A DNA stretch of 61,470 nucleotides from DATKMS01 sp041497995 (GTDB taxonomy: Bacteria; Desulfobacterota; Binatia; HRBIN30): the NCBI GenBank assembly GCA_041497995.1, contig JBGQHM010000001.1, forward strand, positions 1 through 61,470, given 5' to 3'. Both the position numbers and the translations under genes were made by a program. The notes beneath the pieces are model-generated. The model made no database searches, was not told where the DNA came from, and saw nothing but the letters and a program-made list of their open reading frames with translations. How positions within the stretch are numbered: position 1 is the first letter of the stretch; the number at the start of each line of letters is the position of its first letter. Shown in pieces: positions 53,518 through 61,470 of the stretch.

Positions 53518-54378
53518 CTACATCAGCTCCACGATATCGCCCACCGCGACGTGGCCTGCGGCGGCAACGGTGGCGTAGACGCCGACGTTCTGCGCCGCGT
53601 TGCGCACGATCGTGCGCAGCACGCTTGGGTCTTTCACGAGATCGTGCTGCGGCAACGTGGTCATGACGCAGCGGGGGCAGGGCGCTTCGATCTTGAGGCG
53701 TGCGCCGCCGATCTGCAGGGTTTTTCCCAGCCAATCGGTTTCGACCAGGCCGGCTGTGCCGCCGGTCTCCACTACCACGTTCGGCCGAAAGCGGCGCACG
53801 TCAAAGCGGGCGGAAGGATTGTGAGCGCCGAGCGCGGCCAGCGACGCCGTCGTGAGGATGTGCAGCGGAAAGGCGTCGAAGTACGTGCCCAGCGGCGAGA
53901 CGTATTCGAAGAGCTCCGGAGGGAAGATGGACAGGTCGGGCAGCGGCTCGTCTGCGGTACGGCCGAAGAGGGCGCGCAGCTCGGCCATCATGTCCGGGTT
54001 GTCGGGTGTGCCGTGCCGATAGTGCTCGATCGCGCTCGCCGGCTGCAGCGGCCACAGCGTCACGCGCCGGCCGAGCAACGCCGAGAGTCGCGGCGCCGCC
54101 GCGGCGTCATCAGTGCGCAGCCGCTGGTCGTCGGGCAGCGTGATCTCCGCCGGCGGGACCGCGCCCTCGGTGGGCTCACTGAGGTAGCGGGCCGTGCAGC
54201 GCAGCAGATGGGGCAGCTTCTTGGCGCCGCGGATCTCACCCGCTTGTTCATCACGCAGCGCCCAGCCGCGATCGCCGACGACGCCGCGCGGGCCGATTGC
54301 ACCCTGCTCCAACCGTTCGCCGCCCATCGATTTCACGGGGTAGCGCCATACTTCGCTGACTCGTCCGACTGCGGCCAT
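53518..54378 (-). CDS. MOSC domain protein (MOSC_N plus MOSC)
   Basis: 286 residues. The N-terminal MOSC beta-barrel has VSEVWRYPVKSMGGERLEQ and GVVGDRGWALRDE. The C-terminal MOSC domain holds RFRPNVVVETGG and the conserved cysteine in IEAPCPRCVMTTLPQ. Family members bind molybdenum cofactor or reduce N-hydroxylated compounds (YcbX/YiiM/mARC-like). An internal ferredoxin domain is absent. It is a single-gene unit. Confidence 0.9.
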   Translation of the reverse strand: MAAVGRVSEVWRYPVKSMGGERLEQGAIGPRGVVGDRGWALRDEQAGEIRGAKKLPHLLRCTARYLSEPTEGAVPPAEITLPDDQRLRTDDAAAAPRLSALLGRRVTLWPLQPASAIEHYRHGTPDNPDMMAELRALFGRTADEPLPDLSIFPPELFEYVSPLGTYFDAFPLHILTTASLAALGAHNPSARFDVRRFRPNVVVETGGTAGLVETDWLGKTLQIGGARLKIEAPCPRCVMTTLPQHDLVKDPSVLRTIVRNAAQNVGVYATVAAAGHVAVGDIVELM

Positions 54379-54547
54379 GCTTCCTCCTTCGGGGCGACGC
54401 CTCGCGTGCTCGCTGGCTGTGACCTAGCAACGCCTTGGAGCAGAGTCCATCCGGTCAAGGAACCTGCGCCGACGTTTCCGCGACCTGGCGGAGCAAGCGA
54501 GCTGGTCGCCGCCGCGCTGACCAGCCCGCTCTCTCACCTAGTCGTGC

Positions 54548-57433
54548 CTACTGCGGGAGGGTTATGAGCGCATTGGTGGCGCCGTCATGCTCGGCGACCT
54601 GGCAGGCGGCGAGTTCCGCCAGCGTCGCGGCGGTCGTACAGCTCGGTCCCCGCACTACGGGCACGAGGGCGTCCGTACACTTCCCTGCAATTTGCGGCGC
54701 GATCCTGGTTGCGTTCCTCTCGATGGTTGTGCGCTCGGAATTGCCGGGGCACGGAAGAGAAGGATACAGATCATGCTGCGGCAGACACCTCGAGATGATT
54801 CTCAGGCGACTAGTCGTGTAACGCTTCCCGGCGCTGGAGATCGCAGCTTGGCAGCGTTCTTCTGCGGCGCTGCTGAGAATCGTGTCGCGTTGGCCATATT
54901 CCGCGGCCAGTGCGGCATCGACGGACGCTGCGGTGGTGGCGATAACGCAGGCGCTGACGGCTGCGGGTGACGTTGCAGGAGAGCACATGCTCGGCAGTGA
55001 CAAGCTGGCGAGAGCATCGCCCGCACAGTTGAGGCCGATCCTCGTGGCCGCCTTACTGGCAGCGTTTACGACCTTGGCACTCGCGTGTGCATCCGGGCAA
55101 GGGCCGGTGGCCGTCCCTCTGTTGACCGTGTCAATACACCGCTGGAACGCACTGAGTTGCGTCTGAAAGAGCTCAGTGAATCCCTTGCGGATCACGCCCC
55201 GACAACGCTTCTGTTCGGTACTCAGTCCGCATGCAGCGGTGTCAAGTGTGCACTGCGGCGTGCAGGCCAAGCCGGATCCGGAAAGTCCCAGGGACCCACA
55301 GCTCTGGCCTCCGAGATCAATGCCGTCGCATGCTTCGCCGCCGACGCGGATGCCGTTCCCACAGCCGGTGACGCTGCAGTTGGAATCGCAACCGTCCCCG
55401 TCGAGGGTGTTGCCATCGTCGCATTCCTCGGCGGGATCGCGAACCCCGTCCCCACACTCGGTGAGCTTGAATACCTGCTGCTGCGTACCGGCATACAGTG
55501 TGTGCTGGCCGCTGAGAGTGAGATCCTTTGCGCATGGCTGAGCGCGCCCCGAGCCAAAAAGACCCTGGCCGAACGTATTCCAGCTGCGCCCTGCATCCGT
55601 GCTGACGACGACCGTACATCCCAGCGCGGCGTACACGGTGGAGCGGTTCTGCGGGTCGACTAGCACCGCGCCAGCGTCTTCAGAAAGGAGTGCCAGCTTG
55701 AGCGCGAAGGATTGCCCGCCGTCTTCGCTCTTATAGAGTCCCTTCCCGGTGACCGCATACACCACCGCCGCATCAAGCAGGTCAGTCGCGAGCCCCAAGA
55801 CGGCGGTGGCCGGAGATTGAGTCGGGCTCCACGAAGCGCCGGCGTCGGTGCTTTTGAGTATTCTACCGGTTGGCGGAATGGCGCTGTACGTTCCGGCGTA
55901 GAGCGTGGAGGGATTCTGCCGGTTGATCGTGAATGCCCACACCCGCTCAGTAAGGGGAAGTCCTCCCGCCACGTTGGACCAGCTCACACCCGCATCAACG
56001 GTTCTGAAGATTTCCGACCCACCCGCGTAAACCACCGCGGCGTTTGTTGGGTTGATGGCAAGCGAGAAAACGCCGACAGGATCTCCCGATGCAAGAGTCG
56101 TCCACGTCGCTCCGCCATCCGTGCTTCTTTCAGCGCCGTTGAAACCCCCGCCGTAAAGGACGGACGGGGTGACCGGATCGATTGCGAGCGGATGATGATA
56201 GAGAGGAAGGCGTTGCCAGGTCGCGCCACCATCGGTGCTCTTGTCCTGAGCGGTGTATACGGTCTGCGGATCACCCGGATCTGCGGCGACGGCCCGTGGG
56301 TTGGTTTCGAACACCCCGGCGCTGCGCTTCGTCCAGCTTTGCCCGCCGTCTGTGCTCTTGAAGATTCCTTCTGAACCGCCTGCGTACAACACGGACGTCA
56401 CGTTCGGATCCACAGCCAGCACACGGAAGCCGCCCGCTGCGGCGGTGGAGATCCAGCTCCAACTAGCCCCCGAGTCAAGGCTCCTGAACACAGCGCCACC
56501 CGCCACCGCATACGCGGTTGACGGGGTTTTCGGATCCAGCGCTAGCGTGGAAACGCACTGATCGAGCGGGCTCTGCGCCCAACTCTGGCCACCATTCGTG
56601 CTCCGGAAGAGCGAACAATTCCCTACCGCATAGGCGGTGCCTGGGGCATCGGCAGCGACCACGAGTTCGCCGACATCGATCTTCGGAAGCCCGACGCTGG
56701 CGGCGCTCCAATCCTGCCCGCCGTTCGTGCTTCTGAACACTGCGCTACTCTTGAGAGCGCTCTCGTCATAGAAACCGATGGCGGCATACACGGTTGCGGG
56801 TACATGCGGGTCGCTGGCGATCGTTCGCACGGCCCGGAACGGCCCCGCCGGGTCCGTTATGCCGCTACTGGCTGCCGTCCAGGTAAGGCCAGCATTGGTG
56901 CTCTTAAAGACGTCGCCCGAAACACTCACCCACGAACCGCCCGAATAGCGTACGCCTAGATAAGTGCCCGCATAAAGTACGGCGGGGTTCTGGCGGTCGA
57001 CGGCGAGCGCGAACGTCGAAGAGCTCGGTGTTCCCACCTGTCCCAGCACGCGCCACGTCGCTCCACCATTCGTGCTACGCGCGACGCTGCCGAAGTCGCC
57101 GACGTACATCGCAGAAGGCGCTGGCGAATCGACGACGATGAGCGACGGACCGTAAAAATCGGATGGAACTGAGTTCTGGGCCGTCCACGTCAAGCCGCCA
57201 TCTGTGCTTCCGTACAGGCGCGAAAGGAGACTGGCGACCAGCACGTCACTCCTCGATGGGTCGACGACGATCGCATCCACGTAGCCGCCGGTTGGCCCAC
57301 CCGTGGGCCGCCAGACGGGTGCGGCCAGAACTCGTGATTCGAGTCCGGTCAGCAGCGTTACCCCGAGTACCACTGAGAGCACGGTTCTGCGGATCCGCCT
57401 GCTGAGGTGCCGACTCCGTGCCTTACCGTGCAT
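54548..57433 (-). CDS. Secreted BNR/Asp-box repeat protein with Cys-rich and helical C-terminal domains
   Basis: 961 residues from ATG 57431-57433 with GGGGAG upstream; an in-frame start 21 codons earlier is less likely. The signal peptide ends near SRVLAA. About thirteen Asp-box repeats (RSTNGGATW, KSTDGGQSW type) form a sortilin/Ycf48-like beta-propeller over residues ~40-640. A Myxococcus-type Cys-rich segment follows (CGDGVRDPAEECDDGNTLDGDG ... CGNG). A last ~230-residue helical region with six or more Cys (QKRCRGVIRKGF ... CQAAISSAGKRY) recurs in Binatia exported proteins from memory. It is probably an extracytoplasmic binding or adhesive protein. Confidence 0.85.
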   Translation of the reverse strand: MHGKARSRHLSRRIRRTVLSVVLGVTLLTGLESRVLAAPVWRPTGGPTGGYVDAIVVDPSRSDVLVASLLSRLYGSTDGGLTWTAQNSVPSDFYGPSLIVVDSPAPSAMYVGDFGSVARSTNGGATWRVLGQVGTPSSSTFALAVDRQNPAVLYAGTYLGVRYSGGSWVSVSGDVFKSTNAGLTWTAASSGITDPAGPFRAVRTIASDPHVPATVYAAIGFYDESALKSSAVFRSTNGGQDWSAASVGLPKIDVGELVVAADAPGTAYAVGNCSLFRSTNGGQSWAQSPLDQCVSTLALDPKTPSTAYAVAGGAVFRSLDSGASWSWISTAAAGGFRVLAVDPNVTSVLYAGGSEGIFKSTDGGQSWTKRSAGVFETNPRAVAADPGDPQTVYTAQDKSTDGGATWQRLPLYHHPLAIDPVTPSVLYGGGFNGAERSTDGGATWTTLASGDPVGVFSLAINPTNAAVVYAGGSEIFRTVDAGVSWSNVAGGLPLTERVWAFTINRQNPSTLYAGTYSAIPPTGRILKSTDAGASWSPTQSPATAVLGLATDLLDAAVVYAVTGKGLYKSEDGGQSFALKLALLSEDAGAVLVDPQNRSTVYAALGCTVVVSTDAGRSWNTFGQGLFGSGRAQPCAKDLTLSGQHTLYAGTQQQVFKLTECGDGVRDPAEECDDGNTLDGDGCDSNCSVTGCGNGIRVGGEACDGIDLGGQSCGSLGLSGSGLACTPQCTLDTAACGLSTEQKRCRGVIRKGFTELFQTQLSAFQRCIDTVNRGTATGPCPDAHASAKVVNAASKAATRIGLNCAGDALASLSLPSMCSPATSPAAVSACVIATTAASVDAALAAEYGQRDTILSSAAEERCQAAISSAGKRYTTSRLRIISRCLPQHDLYPSLPCPGNSERTTIERNATRIAPQIAGKCTDALVPVVRGPSCTTAATLAELAACQVAEHDGATNALITLPQ

Positions 57434-57734
57434 CGCAATCGCTCCCCTCTGCTGCTGCGCAGCTCCGAAACGGGAGCGGGGCCGTGGGATGCGCACTGCG
57501 ATCAGATTTGCTGGTGTACGCCGTCACGACGGAACGCCCCCCTTTCGTGGATGGTCCCTGATTCGCGAGCCAAGTTGTCAGAACGACAGGCTGACTATAG
57601 CGTACGACGTACCGCTCCCGTCAATACCTCGCGGGAGTTGGTCGAGAGAAGGTGAGGTGCCCTAGCGCGCACGAGGCTGCGACCACCCTGAATTTTGGAA
57701 CGAGGTGGTGCCTGGCCGCGGCAGAGGCACTGAA
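57434..57734. other. Intergenic stretch between BNR-repeat and alcohol dehydrogenase genes
   Basis: 301 bp, AT-richer near 57580-57625 than its surroundings. It holds the candidate promoter and no coding frame I trust. Confidence 0.3.
57594..57624 (-). promoter_or_regulatory. Possible sigma70-type promoter for the BNR-repeat gene
   Basis: On the minus strand TTGACG (57619-57624) and TATAGT (57594-57599) are 19 bp apart and 160 bp upstream of the ATG at 57433. The spacing is slightly long and many chance matches exist, so this is only a candidate. Confidence 0.25.
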
Positions 57735-58985
57735 TTAGGTTCCGAAGTCGAAAAGCACCTTCACCGCTCCATGATCGCCTTGGTTGTGGGTATAGAGGAA
57801 TGCGTCCTTGAAATCCTCCAGCCGGAAGCGGTGCGTGATGATTGGTGTGACGTCAACGTGCTTCTGCTGGATCAGATCGAAGTAGTGACGCATGGCGTGC
57901 TGCCGTTTGCCGTTCCATTCTTCGACGCCGAAGGCGTTGGAGCCGACGAGGTTGATCTCCTTGAAGTAGTGCGGCGACCACTCGAAGCGGGCCGGTGTGT
58001 CGACGCCGGACAGGACCACCGTCGAGCGCGGGCCGGCGATGCGAATTGCGACTTCGATGCTTTCTGCCGTGCCCACGGTGTTGTAGATCACGCGCACGCC
58101 GCGTGTGCCGTGCAACATCGGCAGAGCGGGGACGCCTTCGACCGGTGGCAGCACCTCTGCGGCGCCCGTGATGTCTCTGAAGCGTTCGATGATGTGCTCC
58201 GTGGGCCGCCACGGGATCGCTTCGATCGCGCCGAGCTGTTTGGCGAGACGGGTTTGGTGCTCGAAGCGGGTGATGGCGTAGATCTTCACGTCGAAGAGCT
58301 TCGTGAGGATCTCGATGGCGCACAGGCCGAGCGTGCCGCAGCCGTAGACCACGACGATGTCGCCCGGCTGCGGCGGGTGACGCAGGATCGAGTGCAAGCT
58401 CACCGAGAACGGATCGGCCAACACGGCGGCGTCGTCGCTGATGCCATCAGGCACCGGGATCGCCATGCTTTCGTGCGCCGGCAGAAACGGCGCGTAGCCG
58501 CCGGAGGCGTCGCGGCAGGTGCCCGTGTGGATGCCGGCGCACAGGCGCCCGCGCTTGAAGTTGATGCACAGCGAGTACTGCCCGTCCATGCAGGCCTCGC
58601 ACAACGGCGTGACGCCGCGCGGCGCGCAGGACAGCCACGGGTTGAGCACGACGCGCTGGCCGATACGTACGCTCTTCACTTCCGGCCCGACCGCCGCGAC
58701 CGTGCCAACGACCTCATGTCCCATCACCTGCGGAAACGTTGCCAGCGTCGCCAGCGGGCTGTCGATGCCCTCGAAGTCGACGAACACCTGCTTGTAGTCG
58801 CTGCCGCAGATGCCCGTCAGCCGCGTCTTGATCAGCACCCAATCGGGAAACGGGACCCGCAGGTCGGGCACGTCGACGAGCCGCAGCAGCGAGTGCTCAC
58901 CGAGATATGCTTCCTTGTCCTCGCGCGCTTCTTGGATGAGATGGACGATCTCGTTGACGTCAACGTCGAACACCAGTGCCTGCAT
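57735..58985 (-). CDS. Zinc-dependent alcohol dehydrogenase (MDR family)
   Basis: 416 residues. MDR motifs: catalytic zinc site LTGICGSDY and GHEVVGTVAAVG, structural Cys cluster CAPRGVTPLCEACMDGQYSLC, GGYAPFLPAHE, and the Rossmann VVVYGCGTLGLCAIE. Residues 2-50 form an unusual extension (VNEIVHLIQEAREDKEAYLGEHSL) before the GroES-like fold, and the protein is ~60 residues longer than typical. It likely oxidises a sugar alcohol or alcohol with NAD(P)+. It is followed 24 bp downstream of the SDR gene, probably the same operon. Confidence 0.88.
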   Translation of the reverse strand: MQALVFDVDVNEIVHLIQEAREDKEAYLGEHSLLRLVDVPDLRVPFPDWVLIKTRLTGICGSDYKQVFVDFEGIDSPLATLATFPQVMGHEVVGTVAAVGPEVKSVRIGQRVVLNPWLSCAPRGVTPLCEACMDGQYSLCINFKRGRLCAGIHTGTCRDASGGYAPFLPAHESMAIPVPDGISDDAAVLADPFSVSLHSILRHPPQPGDIVVVYGCGTLGLCAIEILTKLFDVKIYAITRFEHQTRLAKQLGAIEAIPWRPTEHIIERFRDITGAAEVLPPVEGVPALPMLHGTRGVRVIYNTVGTAESIEVAIRIAGPRSTVVLSGVDTPARFEWSPHYFKEINLVGSNAFGVEEWNGKRQHAMRHYFDLIQQKHVDVTPIITHRFRLEDFKDAFLYTHNQGDHGAVKVLFDFGT

Positions 58986-59009
58986 GCTACCCTCCTCAGT
59001 TCCATGTGA

Positions 59010-59828
59010 TCACTCTGCGACCCGCCGCCGCGCCGCCTCGATCGCCGCCGCGGGCACCGGGTCCCACCGTGCCGCGCCGCTGCGAAACAATCCGGGGAGC
59101 AGCGACTTGAACAGGAATACCCACGACAGCGACTTCGGCACGGTCATCTCGTAGCGCTTCTTCTCGATGCATTCGAATACCGCGTCGGAGATGACGCTCG
59201 GCGGGTACTTCTTGCCTTGGTAGCGCACCGGCGCCTCGGCGGCGGCTTTGTCCCAAATCTCCGTGTCGATCGGGCCGACGTGGATGACGGCGGGATGAAT
59301 GTTGGAGCCAGCGAGGTCGAGCCACAGGCCTTCGGTGAAGCCGGTGAGCGCGTACTTCGAGGCGGCGTAGACCGTCTCGCGTGGCGGCGGGATCTTGCCC
59401 GCGCCGGAGGAGATGTTGACGATGTAGCCCTCGCCTTGACGCAGCATCGGCTTGAGCGCGGCGACGGTCATGTACGCCGGCGCCAGGAAGTTCACGCGCA
59501 TCGTGTAGTCGATGTCCTCGGCGGTCACGTCGAAGAACTGCTTGTGCTTGGGGATGCCGGCGTTGTTGATCAAGACGTCGAGGCGGCCGAAGCGCTCGCC
59601 GGCCCGCGCGACGACCCGTTCCGCGAAGGGGCGCTCCGCCAGATCACCGGCGAGCGCTTCCACCTCGGCGCCTGCCGATCGGCACTCGGCTGCGACCTGC
59701 TCGAGCAGCGCCGCGCGGCGTGCCGCGATCACCACGTGCGCCCCGCGCCGCGCGAAGTCGATCGCCACCTGCTTGCCGATGCCGGATGACGCGCCGGTAA
59801 TCACCGCCACTTTCCTGCGGTACTCCAC
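59010..59828 (-). CDS. Short-chain dehydrogenase/reductase
   Basis: 272 residues from GTG 59826-59828, chosen for AAGGAGAAGG upstream; the frame is open to 59957. It has cofactor motif TGASSGIG, NNAG in LINNAGIPKHK, Ser in NISSGAGK, and the active-site YAASK. After the Rossmann part an extension (SWVFLFKSLLPGLFRSGAARW) could associate with the membrane. The family reduces steroid, fatty or polyketide carbonyls with NAD(P)H. The alcohol dehydrogenase follows 24 bp downstream. Confidence 0.9.
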   Translation of the reverse strand: MEYRRKVAVITGASSGIGKQVAIDFARRGAHVVIAARRAALLEQVAAECRSAGAEVEALAGDLAERPFAERVVARAGERFGRLDVLINNAGIPKHKQFFDVTAEDIDYTMRVNFLAPAYMTVAALKPMLRQGEGYIVNISSGAGKIPPPRETVYAASKYALTGFTEGLWLDLAGSNIHPAVIHVGPIDTEIWDKAAAEAPVRYQGKKYPPSVISDAVFECIEKKRYEMTVPKSLSWVFLFKSLLPGLFRSGAARWDPVPAAAIEAARRRVAE

Positions 59829-60132
59829 TCCGACCTTCTCCTTGTCCACCGAGTCCGTGTGCTGCTGCGGGCGGGAGTCTATCCACGTCGTTGGCTGGTC
59901 GGCAAGAGTGCCTCGTAACTCGTGGCCGGTCTTGGTGGCGCGTCGCCGTGGAATCAAATTCCACGGCTGAGTCGGGCGAAGCCCACTGAATGGGCTGTCG
60001 ATGAAGGTCCCCTCTCCCGCGCGCCTTTTCCGCGTGGGAGAGGGCTAGGGTGAGGGTGCAGAGTTCCGGGACGGGCGCGGCGGCCGCCTGAGCCGTTGGC
60101 CGATCGCGACGAGTTCGTGGTAATCTGAGCAC
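59829..60132. other. Intergenic stretch with a CTCTCCC/GGGAGAG hairpin
   Basis: 304 bp between the divergent SDR and nucleotidyltransferase genes. A hairpin at 60010-60044 (CCCTCTCCCGCG...CGCGTGGGAGAGGG, one bulged base) is followed by CTAGGGTGAGGGTG. This sequence type is a widely dispersed intergenic repeat in GC-rich proteobacteria. No gene was found. Confidence 0.5.
60010..60055. repeat. Dispersed-type intergenic palindrome
   Basis: The stem pairs CCCTCTCCC-GCG with CGC-GTGGGAGAGGG around an 8-nt loop; GCTAGGGTGAGGG follows. It resembles known dispersed repeats (from memory, not tested). Only one copy is visible in this window, so it is not a local array. Confidence 0.4.
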
Positions 60133-60444
60133 ATGGCTGAGCAGGTTCAGGTTGTGCGTGCGCGGGGCCGCGTGTGGACGGTGGCCAGAATTCGCAAATC
60201 GGCGGCCGACGAGGCGGACTTCCGCTTCTGGTATGACGGGTTGAGTCCCGAGCAACGCGTCGAAGCGGTTGGCGACGCATTGGAGAGTTGCTTGAAGACA
60301 CGGGGTGCCGATGGCGTACCGAGACTACGAAGAGTTCATCGCCGCATTGAATGCCCATGGCGTTCGCTACCTCGTCGTCGGAGCGCACGCGGTCGCGTTC
60401 CACGCTCGGCCCCGCGCAACCAAAGACCTGGACGTCTTGGTTGA
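60133..60444 (+). CDS. Antitoxin-like small protein, unusual read-through into the nucleotidyltransferase
   Basis: 103 codons from ATG 60133. The first ~55 residues (SAADEADFRFWYDGLSPEQRVEAVGDALESCL) match short proteins that precede MNT-type nucleotidyltransferases and act as their antitoxins or partners. The remainder lies in another frame of the next gene and is Arg-rich, so the expected stop near 60310 appears to be missing. The overlap is 134 bp. This may be a real extended protein or a frameshift; I favour the short form. Confidence 0.45.
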   Translation: MAEQVQVVRARGRVWTVARIRKSAADEADFRFWYDGLSPEQRVEAVGDALESCLKTRGADGVPRLRRVHRRIECPWRSLPRRRSARGRVPRSAPRNQRPGRLG

Positions 60445-60820
60445 CCCGACCGCAGCGAACGCACGAAAGGTACTGGCCGCGCTGCGAGATTTCTTCGGCG
60501 GCGCAGAGCTTGGGTATTCGGAGCAAGACGTGACCGACCCGCATTGGATCATTCAGCTCGGCGTGGCGCCGGTCAGAATTGACTTGATGTCAGAGATTCC
60601 CGGATTCGGTAGCTTCGACGCCGCGTGGAGGAAGCGCGTCGATGCAACCTTCGGCTCTGTGCCGGCGCACTACATTGGCCTCGACGAGCTCATTGGTGCC
60701 AAAGCGGCGGTTCATCGACCGCAGGACCGAGCGGATCTGCGCATCCTCGAGCGCGCCAAGGGCGGCCCTAGGCTGACGACGCGTTCCCCCCACCGCCGCA
60801 GCAGGACTCGGCGCCGTTGA
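60311..60820 (+). CDS. Nucleotidyltransferase (MNT/AbiEii-like toxin family)
   Basis: 169 residues from ATG 60311. Opens AYRDYEEFIAALNAHGVRYLVVGAHAVAFHARPRATKDLDVLV, with the GxxA...R.T.DLDh catalytic Asp pair of minimal nucleotidyltransferases. The third Asp is likely in VRIDLMSEIPGF. The ISL..IGLDELIGAKAA segment follows and the tail is basic. Paired with the small gene upstream, it resembles a nucleotidyltransferase toxin-antitoxin-like module (DUF6036 type) that may adenylate tRNA or a partner protein. Confidence 0.82.
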   Translation: MAYRDYEEFIAALNAHGVRYLVVGAHAVAFHARPRATKDLDVLVDPTAANARKVLAALRDFFGGAELGYSEQDVTDPHWIIQLGVAPVRIDLMSEIPGFGSFDAAWRKRVDATFGSVPAHYIGLDELIGAKAAVHRPQDRADLRILERAKGGPRLTTRSPHRRSRTRRR

Positions 60821-61470
60821 ACGGCAAGAGTTTGGCCGACCCTTGACGGCGATGTGATCCGGCCCCGACGTACTTCGCGGAGGCACCTTCCTACTCTGCC
60901 GTAGCCCGCACCGTCGAACATTGCACGCCACACATCGCCGATGCTACGCTCACGCGCATCCGGCGAGTGCAGGATGAAGCGAGTCGGTCGAATACGTGTT
61001 GAGGGGCATCGCACAGCTGCCAGGCGATGCGGACCACAGAGCAGTGTGGCGAAGCGGCGGTCCAGTAGCGGATGCGCAATGACCGAATGGTGCGCACCAA
61101 ACAGCGGACCCTCCCGCCCCCGCACGGTGGCCTGCCGACAGGCGCGTGGCACGGGCGAGGGCGTGATAGGCCGACCGGCCTATCGGCGGACCGAACGATC
61201 GCGAGCTGTCCGACGAAACCGAGGTGGTGCAAGCACTTGTGGGCAGTATGTTGAACGCCGCACCGGCGTGATAGGCCGACCGGCGCCGCGGGATGCGTGG
61301 TGATAGGCCGACCGACCTAATTCATGTTGGAACTAAACCGCTGCGCGGTGGGTGTGTCTCGCGCAGCGAGCTACTGATTTCGCCTTCATCTGTGCACAGC
61401 ATTTCGGTGTGAATTCGCCGCACCCGCGGTGGACAATGACCTCCATCACACACCGCGACCTGACCGGCCC
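60821..61470. other. Unassigned terminal stretch with a triple 15-bp repeat
   Basis: 650 bp to the window edge. The minus-strand frame ending at 60712 includes IGDVWRAMFDGAGYG, but codon use is uniformly Arg/Ser/Pro-rich and there is no motif, so I do not call it. The repeat GTGATAGGCCGACCG occurs at 61163, 61268 and 61300. Confidence 0.4.
61163..61314. repeat. Three copies of GTGATAGGCCGACCG
   Basis: Identical 15-mers at 61163-61177, 61268-61282 and 61300-61314. The first extends into the palindrome GATAGGCCGACCGGCCTATC; the others retain only the left half. Spacing is 105 and 32 bp, not array-like, so not a CRISPR. The half-palindrome suggests a protein-binding site or remnants of a small repeat. 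Confidence 0.55.

Noticed and set aside
60712..61152. 146-codon minus-strand frame at the window end
   Set aside because: Uniform Arg/Ser/Pro composition and overlap with the nucleotidyltransferase 3' end; no recognisable domain.

Overview
The window is a GC-rich bacterial chromosome segment with short intergenic gaps, mixed strands, many 4-bp ATGA/GTGA gene overlaps, and no rRNA, tRNA, CRISPR array or intact insertion sequence that I could see. Several features point to a deltaproteobacteria-like soil or sediment lineage, most plausibly Candidatus Binatia (Desulfobacterota_B). These are a Thr/Pro-rich secreted protein ending in dockerin-like repeats, a BNR-repeat protein with a Myxococcus-type Cys-rich segment, tandem YadA-like/S74 adhesins, a WS/DGAT acyltransferase, an octaheme HAO-like cytochrome, and AAA ATPases with a FRKEG-type C-terminal domain. 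The lineage is an inference from gene content, not from a marker gene.

Layout. 1-5300: end of a pyruvate:ferredoxin oxidoreductase beta subunit; a minus-strand cluster (DoxX-like, DUF3419 methyltransferase-like, ferritin-like/cupin); a lipase-like hydrolase; a HlyIII membrane protein. 5450-9710: TonB-dependent receptor, a lipoprotein, a secreted phosphoesterase. 10070-16215: a decayed HlyIII fragment, the octaheme cytochrome, WS/DGAT, an ICMT-like methyltransferase and a GH94-like lipoprotein. 16240-25200: a minus-strand block in which a 1109-aa AAA ATPase regulator is followed by a hairpin, a small protein made only of that ATPase's C-terminal domain, two S74 adhesins and a dockerin-like protein, the last four overlapping each other. 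25520-32910: type IV pilus/type II secretion minor pilins and a GspE/PilB ATPase fused to a zinc ribbon and a receiver domain, followed by a convergent hybrid histidine kinase.

32985-44300: kinase, Lys-rich protein, Ca2+-type P-ATPase, DksA-like zinc finger, phosphoribosyltransferase, small repeat proteins, HDAC-like deacetylase with a partner, cupin and dienelactone-hydrolase-like protein. 44318-49526: a tightly overlapped operon acyl-CoA synthetase - E1alpha - E1beta - E2 - acyl carrier protein, lacking E3, perhaps led by two tiny ORFs. 50079-53163: cytochrome c, a TIM-barrel (AP endonuclease 2/xylose isomerase-like) protein and, 2 bp upstream of it, an unrecognised 486-aa protein whose motifs resemble an archaeo-eukaryotic primase core. 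53518-61470: MOSC protein, BNR-repeat secreted protein, zinc alcohol dehydrogenase, SDR, a nucleotidyltransferase pair and a terminal non-coding stretch with a thrice-repeated 15-mer.

The candidates most likely to be undescribed biology are the primase-like/TIM-barrel pair (50888-53163), the adhesin operon with its detached regulatory domain (16242-25195), the GspE-zinc ribbon-receiver fusion (30443-32908) and the E3-less dehydrogenase operon carrying its own ACP (44318-49526).
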